Assembly: GCF_007115105.1 (NCBI RefSeq) | Contig: NZ_SULJ01000004.1 | Location: 1-64,000 of the forward strand | Direction of reading: 5' to 3' | DNA from: Clostridium sp. HBUAS56010 | Lineage (GTDB): Bacteria; Bacillota; Clostridia; Lachnospirales; Lachnospiraceae | DNA length: 64,000 nucleotides | Part shown: positions 16,970 to 25,822 of the stretch, in pieces | How the letters are laid out: each line of letters opens with the position of its first letter | How positions within the stretch are numbered: position 1 is the stretch's first letter | Translations under genes and position numbers: made by a program | The notes under the pieces: generated by a model | What the model saw: only the letters and a program-made list of their open reading frames with translations | Told to the model about the DNA's origin: nothing | Database searches by the model: none

Positions 16970-17521
16970 CTATCTCTCCTCCTTAACTCTGCTGTACATT
17001 TCTACCTCACAAAGACTAAGTCCAGTTATGCCTCGCCGGATCAGGCTCTCTGCCATATCCATGGACAGAACAATGTGTCTTTTCCCCGAATCTCTGACCC
17101 AGAAAATGTTCCTGTCCAATTCGAGCTTTTCTTCCCATATTTCTTGATTTTCAGAAATACAGACTCCATTTTTATACTGCTTTTTCTGCAGTCGGATATC
17201 CATTGTCTCATCAAGGACTGGAAGGTAATACATTCTAGATTCCTTTTTTAACTGATCAATCAATATAACATTACAGAAAAAGCAGCGTTCACGGTACATT
17301 TTGATAACCTCCTGAACCATTGGAGATACCAGCAGAAAGGGAAATAAAATAACATCTGTAAACATGGTGTTATCGAAAGGCTCTAAGACAAATTGCTGTA
17401 CCTTCGGCAAATTAGGAAAACCATCCAGGCAGATATTCCTCACATCAAATTTTCCATACCAGTTCTTTAACTTGGGAGCATATTTTAACTCCGGCGAATC
17501 CTGCATCACAAAGTATTTCAT
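16970..17521 (-). CDS. Unrecognised CIS core protein
   Basis: The ATG at 17521 follows GGAGGAG and aligns with the start of its paralogue at 9787. It is a soluble protein of 183 residues with no signal. Blocks: QDSPELKYAPKLKNWYGKFD, FTDVILFPFLLVSPMVQEVI, ESRMYYLPVLDE and a final AESLIRRGITGLSLCEVEM. The gene lies between the 230-residue protein and VgrG, so a baseplate or spike-loading role is likely. The sequence does not tell more. A remote link to Imm11 (DUF1629) should be tested. Confidence 0.6.
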   Translation of the reverse strand: MKYFVMQDSPELKYAPKLKNWYGKFDVRNICLDGFPNLPKVQQFVLEPFDNTMFTDVILFPFLLVSPMVQEVIKMYRERCFFCNVILIDQLKKESRMYYLPVLDETMDIRLQKKQYKNGVCISENQEIWEEKLELDRNIFWVRDSGKRHIVLSMDMAESLIRRGITGLSLCEVEMYSRVKEER

Positions 17522-17558
17522 AGATATCTCCTCCAGATTGTAAAATAATGGTTCGTAT

Positions 17559-18251
17559 TCAAAACAACACCATCTCATCAAATTCCATGGTTTCTTCTAC
17601 ATCAATAATTCCGAAATGATGTTCCCAGAACAGGAATACATGGTAATTAATCGGAAGGAACATATCCTGCAAAAACTCCAGTCTTTCCCGTTCTGTTTCC
17701 GTCTCTTTGTGCCCCACATACACCAGGACCTGCCTTGCCGCCTCATTATTGGCATATACCATGGATTCTGGGTACATGCACCGCATAACTTCCCTGAAAA
17801 GGTATATGGTGCTATCGCACTGGTATAGCTTTAAGATCAGACGAAGCAAACGCCGAAGCTTTTCTTTTTCAAACTGTTCTGCCACTCGTGCCGCCTGACT
17901 TCCGCACACTCCCTCCAGCAGATCCCTTAACAGAAACCGTAGGGCATATTCTTGCTTGGACAATCCCTGTCTTAAATCCAGCTGAACCAAATACTGCATG
18001 GCACAGTCAAAAAACAGTCTCCTCGACGTTTCATATCCTTCCAGATTGATATCAAATATCTCTGCAAACTCTCTGGAGAACCGATAGAGCGGGTTCATCT
18101 CCACCTTCTTTTCTTCCAGCCCTCTGCTGTTGATTGTCTCCAGCGTTACTTCCGTATAAGGACTTCCGTTCCTTGCAGGGATATATCGGATCTCCTCCCG
18201 ACTGATCCCTGCTTCATCTGCTGCCAGGGCAGCTTCCCATGCGTAATTCAT
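17559..18251 (-). CDS. Unrecognised CIS protein, probable baseplate component
   Basis: 230 residues, soluble, mostly helical. It overlaps the upstream gene by four bases (ATGA type), which suggests translational coupling with the 437-residue protein and hence a joint complex. Notable blocks: IRYIPARNGSPYTEVTLETI, a charged helix EKEKLRRLLRLILKLY and the end FWEHHFGIIDVEETMEFDEM. No catalytic motif is visible. The coupled trio (18248, 17559, 16970) is what was partly duplicated at 9248-10768. Position before VgrG suggests a wedge or hub role. Confidence 0.6.
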   Translation of the reverse strand: MNYAWEAALAADEAGISREEIRYIPARNGSPYTEVTLETINSRGLEEKKVEMNPLYRFSREFAEIFDINLEGYETSRRLFFDCAMQYLVQLDLRQGLSKQEYALRFLLRDLLEGVCGSQAARVAEQFEKEKLRRLLRLILKLYQCDSTIYLFREVMRCMYPESMVYANNEAARQVLVYVGHKETETERERLEFLQDMFLPINYHVFLFWEHHFGIIDVEETMEFDEMVLF

Positions 18252-19561
18252 TCCATTACCCCCACACAGCGATATTCACCGATTTCTAACTGTATCTGAG
18301 AAATCACGAATCGTACCATGCTGTCATTTAAGTAATGCCCTGGTTGTTTTTCCTTAAATTTCAGCAATAGTACCTTCCGGCTTTCCATAGGAAACAGTTC
18401 ATCCCGGACAAACCAGTTCATTCCCTCCACAGCGGGATAATCTCTTACATTGGTACAAATCTCATATCCTGTAACCTCGATGTAATCCCGGATATCCAGT
18501 TCCATGATTCGCCGGAAAAGATCAGTTTTTGTCATTAACTGCACACGGCTGTTTTCCGCCAATCGACGGATAAAGGAATCTTTTTTATGATTGGTCATCA
18601 GCGGCGCATCATAATCCAGAGAACGCAGTGTTTCTTCCTGAACAACACGAAGCACCCTCCAGCTTTCAAAGGTTTCTTTTTGGGATTTCATGACTATTTT
18701 ATTTTTTTCATGTCGAATTTCCAGAATATCTTCATTGGCTTCGATTAAGTATCCGTCTCCTTCTGATTGATCCTCCAGTGAAAATTCATGTTCATAATAA
18801 ATATCATTGATACTTGGTAACATAAAATCACCACTGTCAAACTTTACCCATTCCATGTTCCACAGAGGAATCTGACCATAGCAGACATACTCTCCAAACT
18901 CTCCAAAAGCAATCTTCGCTTTATCCAGAGAAATAGAATCCTCACCTTTTTCTATTTCTTCCGAACGGATATATACATCATAGAACTTGTCCAGATATGC
19001 CGTATTGATGGTTTCCCAGGGAACATGATTACTCTGGAATACCTGATAGAGTCGTTCCATAATATCCCGGTAACGCTTTGCCTGCTGAATATAGAATCTG
19101 GTTTCCTGTTTTTCGTCAATTTGCTCCAATGTGCCGGTAAAGCTTTGGACCTGTTCAAATTTCCTTCGTTCCTTTTCACTTGCTTTCAGGAAAATTGTTC
19201 CGATCCAGATTTGCTTTTCATCGGAAAGCTGCTCTGCCAGTATTTCCTCTTTTAAGTCTTCTTCAACCACCGGATGCAGAGTCTGGTTTGTTGGGTCGTA
19301 ATGCCCCCTTTTTACAACGGTCATAACCGTCTCATACTGGTTAGCGCCTATCTCCAGTTCCTCATATACACGTTTTTCTAATTGCCGGTATCTCGATTCC
19401 GTACAGTGAATAAGTTTCCCCAGTCCTTCTGCCAGTACCTTCTTTGCATATTGCCTCTCATCTAAATCACTGATTTCCCTCAGTCTTTCTTCTATGTACC
19501 TTTCAAAATCAAAGGGATATTCCAGAATTGCGGATAAATGATTGTCCTTCCAGTTTTCCAT
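18248..19561 (-). CDS. Unrecognised 437-residue CIS protein, probable baseplate component
   Basis: A soluble, charged protein. The first 240 residues are mostly helical with likely coiled-coil stretches (ESRYRQLEKRVYEELEIG, KQETRFYIQQAKRYRDIMER). The C-terminal half is beta-rich (ESWRVLRVVQEETLRSLDY, MNWFVRDELFPMESRKVLLL). I do not recognise the family and see no TssK, TssF or TssG signature. The order sheath, tube, regulators, this gene, VgrG places it among assembly or baseplate genes. Its last 75 codons recur at 10496-10721. Confidence 0.6.
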   Translation of the reverse strand: MENWKDNHLSAILEYPFDFERYIEERLREISDLDERQYAKKVLAEGLGKLIHCTESRYRQLEKRVYEELEIGANQYETVMTVVKRGHYDPTNQTLHPVVEEDLKEEILAEQLSDEKQIWIGTIFLKASEKERRKFEQVQSFTGTLEQIDEKQETRFYIQQAKRYRDIMERLYQVFQSNHVPWETINTAYLDKFYDVYIRSEEIEKGEDSISLDKAKIAFGEFGEYVCYGQIPLWNMEWVKFDSGDFMLPSINDIYYEHEFSLEDQSEGDGYLIEANEDILEIRHEKNKIVMKSQKETFESWRVLRVVQEETLRSLDYDAPLMTNHKKDSFIRRLAENSRVQLMTKTDLFRRIMELDIRDYIEVTGYEICTNVRDYPAVEGMNWFVRDELFPMESRKVLLLKFKEKQPGHYLNDSMVRFVISQIQLEIGEYRCVGVME

Positions 19562-19600
19562 ATGTTCCTCCTATCAATCTATCCAATTTTTCTCGACATC

Positions 19601-21478
19601 TCAGACTCCCGGTCCGTCAGCAATCTGTGCCTTCTCCTCGACCCTTTCTGCCTTCTGGTTTTTACTCTCTTCCTTCTCTGCCTCCTGGCTTTCGTTCTCT
19701 TTTTCTTCTTTTTCCTGTTTCTCCTTATCCTGATCAATCGCCGTTTCCAGAATCTCAATCAGTCCATCCACTTCCGTCACCTTGTCATCCATCTTCAGCT
19801 GTTTGTAAATGTTCTTAGCAAACAGATACTGTTTCTTTGCTTCTAGTTTGTTCCCAGAGAATTCCTGCTCCCGGCCAGCATCTATGTAATCCTTGGCCTG
19901 CGTTTCCTTCTGTTCATTTTCCTCTGCCTTGCTATCACAGGAAGCTATCTTGGTCTGTATCAGTTCTCCATGGACAGTATCCCCCAACTGCTGATACTTT
20001 TCTAAAGCCATGGCAAAATAAGCCTTTGCCCCCTGATAATCTCCTTCGGTAAACGCCTTATCTCCCTCTGATGCAAGCTGAGCGGCACCCGTTTCACTGG
20101 AAGCTTTTTCCTTTGCCTCCTGTGTATCTGCCTCCTCTGCCTTATCGCGTTTACCATACAGGGCTTCCAGAGCCTCCATGGCCTCCTTACGCCCTTTTTC
20201 AAAATATGTCCTGGTAGCCAGACTCTTAGCCTGTAAGTACTTTTCTTCCGCTCTCACATAGTCTCCCTGGGCGGCCAGAGTATCACCCAACTGAATATAA
20301 TCGAACACGGAAAGGTAATCCGTAATACGATTAAGCTGACCGTCTATGTATACATCTGCAATCCTGTCCGCATACCTGGAACGTTCTTTAGCCGTTATAT
20401 AGGCTGACTGGGCATCCTCATATTTTTCGCCACTGTAAGCATCCTCTGCGGTGTTAATTGCTTCAATCATTTTTTGATAGTCAGAGAATTCCTGAATCTG
20501 CTTTTTATCATGCAGTTTTTCCGCCAGTTTAATCGCCTCTTTGCACTCTTCCTCTGCTCTCAGGAAATTTTTGTCCTGAATGTATTCAATGGTGTTGGTG
20601 TACTTTCGTTCCATTTCATCTCTATACTTTTGTCTCATATAGCTCAGCAGCCACAGTGCCAGGGTGATTGCAAGAACAATGACAATGACAACAGCAGTAA
20701 TTATGATAATTTTCTTGGTTCGGTTCTTTTTGTTGGGATCCAGAAAAACCTTATCTATAAAAATGGCAGCAAAGGTATAATTATCCAAATTTTCAGGCTG
20801 TCTGGATAGTAAAAGATCCTCCACATTATCCAGTAATTCTTTGGGTTCTCCTTTTGCCTCAGAGAATACGTCATTCAGCTCTCCGCCATCTAAGTTTTCC
20901 CATATTCCTCTTGTGTAGATAGCAAGAATATCGCCGTTTATCAGTTTAATCTTTTTGGATACAAAAGGTCGTAATCCTTTTCCTTGTCCCAGATAGGCAT
21001 ATAAGTTGTTACGTTCCTCATGCCGGGAAAGGACATCTTCCGGAAGCTTCTTTTCCCTTATCATTTCTGTTCCGAGGGACATGTCCTGGGTCGATTCCAC
21101 TGCTGTACCGTCCCGGTAGAGGCAGAGCCTGGTATTTCCCACATAGCCGTAACGTGCCTTCGCGTAATCCGTTATAATCACGGTAACGGAAGCCTTTAAC
21201 CGTTCTTGGCTGTCTGCCGCAAAAAGCATCTGATTTGCTTTTTCCAAATAAGAAAGAACAGCCTGTTTTGTCATGGATGGGTGTTCCTGGAAGGCAAGGA
21301 TGATACTCTGTGTGGCCAGTCTGGCGCTCTCGGCGTCGGGCAGGTCATTCAATCCGTCCGCTATGACATAACAGGCATACTGTTCCAGTTCTACAAAGGC
21401 GAAATAATCATTATTTTCCAGCCCTGAACCAGCCTCTGATATAAATGCCGTCTTGAATGTACTGTTTTGTTTCCTCAT
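19601..21478 (-). CDS. PP2C-like membrane protein with TPR tail, probable pseudophosphatase
   Basis: 625 residues. Residues 1-245 are a PP2C fold: GLENNDYFAF (Asp24), VIADGLND (Asp41) and E-N-L-D-N-Y-T-F (Asp232). The usual T-D-G motif is I-Y-T-R-G at 188-191, so one metal ligand is Arg190, and the G-x-G-G after Asp41 is lost. A membrane helix spans 257-280. The rest is a chain of TPR-type helix pairs (GDTLAAQGDYVRAEEKYLQA, GDKAFTEGDYQGAKAYF) and an acidic, Glu/Lys-rich tail. It probably senses or binds phosphoproteins at the membrane, while the neighbour at 21509 does the catalysis. Which side the TPRs face cannot be told. Confidence 0.75.
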   Translation of the reverse strand: MRKQNSTFKTAFISEAGSGLENNDYFAFVELEQYACYVIADGLNDLPDAESARLATQSIILAFQEHPSMTKQAVLSYLEKANQMLFAADSQERLKASVTVIITDYAKARYGYVGNTRLCLYRDGTAVESTQDMSLGTEMIREKKLPEDVLSRHEERNNLYAYLGQGKGLRPFVSKKIKLINGDILAIYTRGIWENLDGGELNDVFSEAKGEPKELLDNVEDLLLSRQPENLDNYTFAAIFIDKVFLDPNKKNRTKKIIIITAVVIVIVLAITLALWLLSYMRQKYRDEMERKYTNTIEYIQDKNFLRAEEECKEAIKLAEKLHDKKQIQEFSDYQKMIEAINTAEDAYSGEKYEDAQSAYITAKERSRYADRIADVYIDGQLNRITDYLSVFDYIQLGDTLAAQGDYVRAEEKYLQAKSLATRTYFEKGRKEAMEALEALYGKRDKAEEADTQEAKEKASSETGAAQLASEGDKAFTEGDYQGAKAYFAMALEKYQQLGDTVHGELIQTKIASCDSKAEENEQKETQAKDYIDAGREQEFSGNKLEAKKQYLFAKNIYKQLKMDDKVTEVDGLIEILETAIDQDKEKQEKEEKENESQEAEKEESKNQKAERVEEKAQIADGPGV

Positions 21479-21508
21479 TCCGTGGTTTCCTCCCGGTTCC
21501 TTTCAGTT

Positions 21509-22354
21509 TTAGCGGATCTGCAGCACCACAACCGCTGCATTATCCTTTTCTTCCTCTTGACTTTTATTTACCAGTTCAATGATTTTAAATGCCTTTTCCT
21601 GACAGCTTCCTTCCTCTTCCAGACAGTCCTCAATATCTTTCCATCTGGCAGTTTCATACAAACCATCCGTCATAAGAAGCACATATTCACCGCCATAAAG
21701 GGTAATAGGAGTATCAAAGAATTCCACATCCCGAAATCCATCCTGCCCCACATAGTTATACAGCCTGTGATGATCCAGAAGGCTGACCGCCTCCTGTCTT
21801 GTCAGTTTTCCTTCCTTATATTTCTGTTTTGCCAGTACATTGATGGTATGGCCGGAAGTCACGGGCACCAGCTCCCGGTTCCGGTAGACTGCTGCTTTTA
21901 CGTTACCCACAGTCGCATAATAGAGCTTTCGCTCCTTTATCATGACTGCCGCAACGGAAGCGCTGCCCTGGTTCTCCTCTAATTGATTCAAAATTTCCCT
22001 GTTTGCCCCCTGAAACGCCTTGCGAAAAGAATACTGGGGATTATAGAAAGCATTCCTGTCCTCAAACATGTCCAGAAATACCTGAACAGCCGTCCGGGCT
22101 GCGATCTTTCCACCAAAATGCTTTCCCATCCCGTCGGCTAAAACGGCCATGGAGCCTTCCTCTGTTTCCGTAATTCCATATTCATCTTCCTGTACTTCAC
22201 GGTCACTAATGGTCCTGGAAGCTCCGATTTCACAGCCTAAACGTTTTCTTTTAGACATTCTCCATACATTATTAATTCCTATTTTGATGCGCAGGATCAG
22301 GAGTATTGCTCCAGCAGACCCAAGGAGAAGCAGAATTATTTCGGGAATTGTCAT
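21509..22354 (-). CDS. PP2C-type Ser/Thr protein phosphatase with N-terminal membrane helix
   Basis: 281 residues. A helix at 4-23 anchors it. The catalytic motifs are complete: VQEDEYG (Asp57), VLADGMGKHFGG (Asp74), LLMTDGLYE (near 229) and EKDNAAVVVL (near 269). It removes phosphate from Ser/Thr, presumably on the FHA-bound partner or on CIS subunits. In several T6SS, a PppA phosphatase, a PpkA kinase and an Fha protein switch assembly. Here phosphatase and FHA genes are present, but no kinase is in the window, so it should be encoded elsewhere. Confidence 0.85.
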   Translation of the reverse strand: MTIPEIILLLLGSAGAILLILRIKIGINNVWRMSKRKRLGCEIGASRTISDREVQEDEYGITETEEGSMAVLADGMGKHFGGKIAARTAVQVFLDMFEDRNAFYNPQYSFRKAFQGANREILNQLEENQGSASVAAVMIKERKLYYATVGNVKAAVYRNRELVPVTSGHTINVLAKQKYKEGKLTRQEAVSLLDHHRLYNYVGQDGFRDVEFFDTPITLYGGEYVLLMTDGLYETARWKDIEDCLEEEGSCQEKAFKIIELVNKSQEEEKDNAAVVVLQIR

Positions 22355-22375
22355 GGTTCCCCTCCATTCTAATAT

Positions 22376-22912
22376 TTATATTGCAGGATTGGATTCCGAT
22401 CCGCCTCCCTTGTCTTCCCACATGAAGTTTTCTCCACAGAAGGGAAGGAAAGCGAACTTACTGTCACCCATCTCAATTACATCATAAGCACTCAGTACCG
22501 TCGGTGTATAAACAGCGGCATCGTTATGATAAACCAGTCCGTTGCTGTCACCCGGAAGGAGCACGGTCTCCTTTTTCTTCGGGTCAAAGACAATTACACC
22601 GTGATTACGCCGTGAAATTTTGTTATCACCCAACACCTGAATATCCATATCATCCGCTCGGCCAATAAAATTCTTTCCGGATTTTATTTTATAGTCCCTC
22701 CCCTGCCTGGGACCGGAGATACAGACCAGCCAGCCGCATACCGGGGATGTCTCCTGTGTAAACAAAAGTTCTTCCAATTCCTCTTCATTCTTCCCGCCAG
22801 CTTCTTTCTTCTCTTTTGTTGCTGTTTCTATGTTACAGTAGGGACAGACAGTCCCATATCTTCTTGATGAAAATAGATGCCCGTTCTGGCACCGAATCAG
22901 ATTGCCGCTCAT
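22376..22912 (-). CDS. Zinc-ribbon plus FHA domain protein
   Basis: 178 residues, soluble. The N-terminus has a zinc-ribbon-like layout (IRCQNGHLF, then VCPYC). Residues 68-160 are an FHA domain with F-I-G-R and K-I-S-R-R-N-H, the phosphothreonine-binding residues, followed by N-G-L-V-Y. FHA domains dock on phosphorylated partners. Placed between a PP2C gene and another FHA gene, it belongs to the CIS post-translational switch. Confidence 0.8.
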   Translation of the reverse strand: MSGNLIRCQNGHLFSSRRYGTVCPYCNIETATKEKKEAGGKNEEELEELLFTQETSPVCGWLVCISGPRQGRDYKIKSGKNFIGRADDMDIQVLGDNKISRRNHGVIVFDPKKKETVLLPGDSNGLVYHNDAAVYTPTVLSAYDVIEMGDSKFAFLPFCGENFMWEDKGGGSESNPAI

Positions 22913-22992
22913 ATTCTTTTAGCTCCTTTTCTTTATCTGTTGTAATTTATTTAAAACTCAGTCAAACCGAAAATTGGTTCAGCTCCCCCCTA

Positions 22993-23547
22993 TTACCTTA
23001 AAAGAAGCCTGTTTAAGCCTATGTACAAACAGTCTCCTCGTTCTATCCGGCAGGGAGTATCTGCAGAAAGTTTATAGACTCTCCCATCTCCCGCCTTTTT
23101 CACACTGATTCCATTGGCGCTGCCTAAATCCTCCACATACCAATTTCCTGTGGAATAATTCAACACTGCATGTTCAATATCTACCATACTGGCATAAGAG
23201 CTTCGACCCAAATCAATATCCACCTGGTTTTCTTTCACATCCCTTCCAATTACCATTGCTGTCTTTCCATATAGATCCCAGACCATTAGCTCTGTATCCT
23301 CTTCACTGAGCAGTACGGTTTCTGTAATCAGCTCTGATTCTGACGGCAAACCCATGCTCAGATGTCCCACTGTTTTCTTTTGTTCCTCCTTGTCTTGTAC
23401 TGCCAAAATCAGAAATACAATCCCCAAAATTCCCGCTGTAACTAAGATAGCTTCCCTTCCTCTGACCTGAGTTGAATAAAAAATAACCACTCCTATAACT
23501 GCCAGACAGATGCAGGCACCAGCCAGATCAATTACCCTCTTTTTCAT
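22993..23547 (-). CDS. Membrane-bound FHA domain protein
   Basis: 184 residues. Two membrane helices (7-25 and 32-50) form an N-terminal hairpin, and residues 90-180 form a cytoplasmic FHA domain (A-M-V-I-G-R, VDIEHAVLNY, WYVEDLGSANGISV). It could tether a phosphorylated CIS component to the membrane, perhaps replacing the absent TssJLM complex as a docking site; that role is inference. AGGAGG precedes the start. Confidence 0.8.
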   Translation of the reverse strand: MKKRVIDLAGACICLAVIGVVIFYSTQVRGREAILVTAGILGIVFLILAVQDKEEQKKTVGHLSMGLPSESELITETVLLSEEDTELMVWDLYGKTAMVIGRDVKENQVDIDLGRSSYASMVDIEHAVLNYSTGNWYVEDLGSANGISVKKAGDGRVYKLSADTPCRIERGDCLYIGLNRLLLR

Positions 23548-23724
23548 TTCCTCATTTCCTCCTTCCTTGAAAATATATTTTCAACCTCTATAGTAATCCA
23601 CCAAAGACTTCTTTAAGACTTTGAGAAGAAACAGCATTATGTGTCACTTCAAAAAATGGTTTTCCACTCACTGTTGCTGTTAAGAGCAATATATTCATCT
23701 CTTATTATTCCTGCATGCAATCCA

Positions 23725-24240
23725 TCATGATACCATATTTGTCCTGTTCCCAGTACTGTCAACCTGATGCCACACACTGTTTTCGCTTATAATCGGTACA
23801 CATATGTGAGCCCGTTTATTTTGAGGAGCTTTTTGAGCTCGAAAACCCATAGAGTCCACTTCATTCGTCATCGGTAAACGCCCTGCATAATTAGCCTCAG
23901 GACATAAGCAGGAACCAAAATTATGAATATTGGATTCAGAACAGTCAGTTATGGTCATCACAGGGTTCACACCTCTATATACACCGTGATCTTCTATGCA
24001 GTCCAGCTTGGCATACCTGCTTCCATACTGGCAAAAAAGTATAGATTCTCGAAGAGCATACTTATGTTGCTCGACCATGCCGTAATACTGTTGATAACTG
24101 TACATTAGTTCAAGGCTCTGATCTTTACGTCTTTTTTCTTCTTGCCATTTTTCTTCGTTACTTCGTTTCTTTCCGTCATCAGGAAAAACAAAGTTCCACA
24201 TTGCATTTGACATCTGAAAATCTTTTGTAGTATTAGACAT
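23725..24240 (-). CDS. PAAR-like (DUF4280-type) spike-tip protein of the CIS core
   Basis: Start at 24240, supported by AAGGTG and by alignment with the homologue at 8627; a longer frame reaches 24258. Motifs: Q-H-K-Y-A-L-R-E-S-I-L-F-C-Q-Y-G, DHGVYRGVNPVMTITDC, FGSCLCPEANYAGRLPM and HICVPIISENSVWH. It has no toxin domain. It probably caps the spike when no toxin-bearing PAAR is loaded. It lies between the J-domain and FHA genes, inside the CIS operon. Confidence 0.75.
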   Translation of the reverse strand: MSNTTKDFQMSNAMWNFVFPDDGKKRSNEEKWQEEKRRKDQSLELMYSYQQYYGMVEQHKYALRESILFCQYGSRYAKLDCIEDHGVYRGVNPVMTITDCSESNIHNFGSCLCPEANYAGRLPMTNEVDSMGFRAQKAPQNKRAHICVPIISENSVWHQVDSTGNRTNMVS

Positions 24241-24320
24241 AGCATTCACCTTATTCATTTCGGAAATATCTCATTACAATACCTACTATATTTTTCAGTC
24301 ATATTCTTTTTGTTATCCTT

Positions 24321-24785
24321 TTACTTCTTAATCCCCATATATCTTTCAAACATCTCCGTCGCATCCAGCGGATTCGTCGTTTTTTTCTTATTTGGATTCA
24401 TTTTATCCTCATTCACCTTTCCGCTTTTGGGGTGAAATCCGAAAAATTGTGCAAACTGATCCTCCATATTGGAGAAATTAATATCAGCCGATGGTCCGGG
24501 GCCAGCCTTGGAATTTTTGCTGCTTTTCCCTGATGTCTCTCCTTGGGTTTCTTTTTCCAGGGACTTGTCATAAGCCTGTCGTTTCTCTTTGTCCTCCAGC
24601 GTAGCGTAAGCCTCTGATACCTCTTTAAACTTTTCCTCCGCCTCTTTGTTCCCCTGATTTGCATCCGGATGGTATTTTTTCGACAGTTTTCTGTAAGCTT
24701 TCTTTATCTCATCCTCTGACGCAGACCGGGAAACGCCCAGTACACCGTATAAATCTATCATCTGCTCCGCCTTCTCTCCCGGCAT
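24321..24785 (-). CDS. J-domain (DnaJ-type) co-chaperone of the CIS operon
   Basis: 154 residues with an N-terminal J domain: [36 protein letters not shown] (the HPD triad) and [16 protein letters not shown]. There is no zinc finger or peptide-binding domain, so it is not the housekeeping DnaJ. The C-terminus is a Ser/Lys-rich linker ending in a short helix ([12 protein letters not shown]). It would send a specific CIS client, such as the tube or sheath, to DnaK. A start at residue 9 (24761) is possible, as neither site has a clear Shine-Dalgarno. Confidence 0.85.
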   Translation of the reverse strand: MPGEKAEQMIDLYGVLGVSRSASEDEIKKAYRKLSKKYHPDANQGNKEAEEKFKEVSEAYATLEDKEKRQAYDKSLEKETQGETSGKSSKNSKAGPGPSADINFSNMEDQFAQFFGFHPKSGKVNEDKMNPNKKKTTNPLDATEMFERYMGIKK

Positions 24786-24841
24786 AGGCAGAGCCTGCCG
24801 GGCATTGTTTTTCTCAATTCCTCATTTTCACCCTTATCTGG

Positions 24842-24877
24842 AAAAAGGGCGCGTCCGGATTTCTCCGGACACACCCT
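24842..24877 (-). terminator. Intrinsic terminator inside the CIS operon, after the tube gene
   Basis: On the minus strand, gtgtccgga-gaaa-tccggacgc forms a strong hairpin, extended by outer AGGG/CCCT pairs, and is followed by TTTTT. It lies just after the first Hcp gene and before the J-domain gene. Partial read-through would give more tube and sheath mRNA than mRNA for the regulators and spike. Confidence 0.75.
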
Positions 24878-24887
24878 GTGTTACTGC

Positions 24888-25316
24888 TTATGCGGCCGGA
24901 TAGCCACCTTCCACCGTAATCAAGCTTAACTTATCTTTTTTCTGCTTAATCGTTAATGTGAACGTTCCTGTTCCTTCCACATCTCCGAATTCTTCTTTAT
25001 AGTCAATAACAAAAGCATTAGGGAAATAATACTTTCTTTCCATAATTCCAGCTGCAACATGCTCGATCGTTACCTTGCGGTAGCAATCTGCCTTTTCTGC
25101 CGGAACAGCTGACCATAAAGCAAGCTTTCTGGTACTGTCAAAGGGATCACCATCAACTGCTGTTAATATTCTTCCGGTGATGACAAGTGTACTTCCCACA
25201 TCCTTTGTTCTGGCATTGGAATCAAGCGGAATATCTGTGGTGAATTTCACGCTGCGTACACATTCTTTTGCAATTTCAAAACTTTCAGTTCCTTCTACTG
25301 TTACTCTGTAAGACAT
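24888..25316 (-). CDS. Hcp-type tube protein A
   Basis: 142 residues, beta-rich. It has the Hcp/phage-tube layout: Y-R-V-T-V-E-G-T, VRSVKFTTDIPLDSNARTKD, LVITGRIL, L-W-S-A-V-P-A-E-K-A-D-C-Y-R and AFVIDYKEEFGDVEGTGTFT. These proteins stack in hexameric rings to form the inner tube that is pushed out on sheath contraction. It is 28 bases from a paralogue with the same motifs. Confidence 0.8.
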   Translation of the reverse strand: MSYRVTVEGTESFEIAKECVRSVKFTTDIPLDSNARTKDVGSTLVITGRILTAVDGDPFDSTRKLALWSAVPAEKADCYRKVTIEHVAAGIMERKYYFPNAFVIDYKEEFGDVEGTGTFTLTIKQKKDKLSLITVEGGYPAA

Positions 25317-25343
25317 ATCTTATATCCTCCTTTCATTCCTCCA

Positions 25344-25775
25344 TTATTCGCCGCCGAAGCCGCCTTCAATCTTAGTTACAGCGTTCTCATCCTTCTTCTG
25401 CTTCATGTGAATATAAAAGGTTCCTACACCGCTCTCATCATCCACTTCCTCGCTGTATTCCATAACAAATGCATTTGGAAGAGTGAAATGGCGTACCACC
25501 TGGCTGGCGGATACGACTGTGATCTCTGCGTTCCTATAACAGTCCGCCTTCTCTGACGGTACCTGGGACCACTGAGACAGCCCAAGAGTTGGATCATTTC
25601 CTTCTCCTCCTAACTTATAGAGCATCTTTCCCCATACCTTTACTGTAAGGCCAAAATCGGTTGCTCTTGCGTTAGAGTCTGCTGAGGAAATGGAGTCAAA
25701 ATCCACTTTTGAAATGCTCCGCTCGTCAAAAACGATATCCTCTGGTCCTCCGGTGATTTTCATACGAAATCCCAT
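25344..25775 (-). CDS. Hcp-type tube protein B
   Basis: The start at 25775 has AGGAGG upstream; a longer frame to 25805 lacks one. 143 residues with the motifs I-S-K-V-D-F-D-S-I-S-S-A-D-S-N-A-R-A-T, VKVWGKMLY, LSQWSQVPSEKADCYRNAEI and AFVMEYSEEVDDESGVGTFY. It is a clear paralogue of tube protein A, so rings may be mixed, or one may form a specialised first ring. Located directly after the sheath gene. Confidence 0.8.
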   Translation of the reverse strand: MGFRMKITGGPEDIVFDERSISKVDFDSISSADSNARATDFGLTVKVWGKMLYKLGGEGNDPTLGLSQWSQVPSEKADCYRNAEITVVSASQVVRHFTLPNAFVMEYSEEVDDESGVGTFYIHMKQKKDENAVTKIEGGFGGE

Positions 25776-25822
25776 GCTTACTTCCTCCTTTTCTTTTGAA
25801 AACATTTATGCTTCAAAGGCAA

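Noticed and set aside
19528-19846. Several overlapping plus-strand frames rich in Phe, Leu and Ser
   Set aside because: They are antisense to the Glu/Lys-rich tail of the PP2C-TPR protein; such codons read as Phe/Leu/Ser on the other strand.
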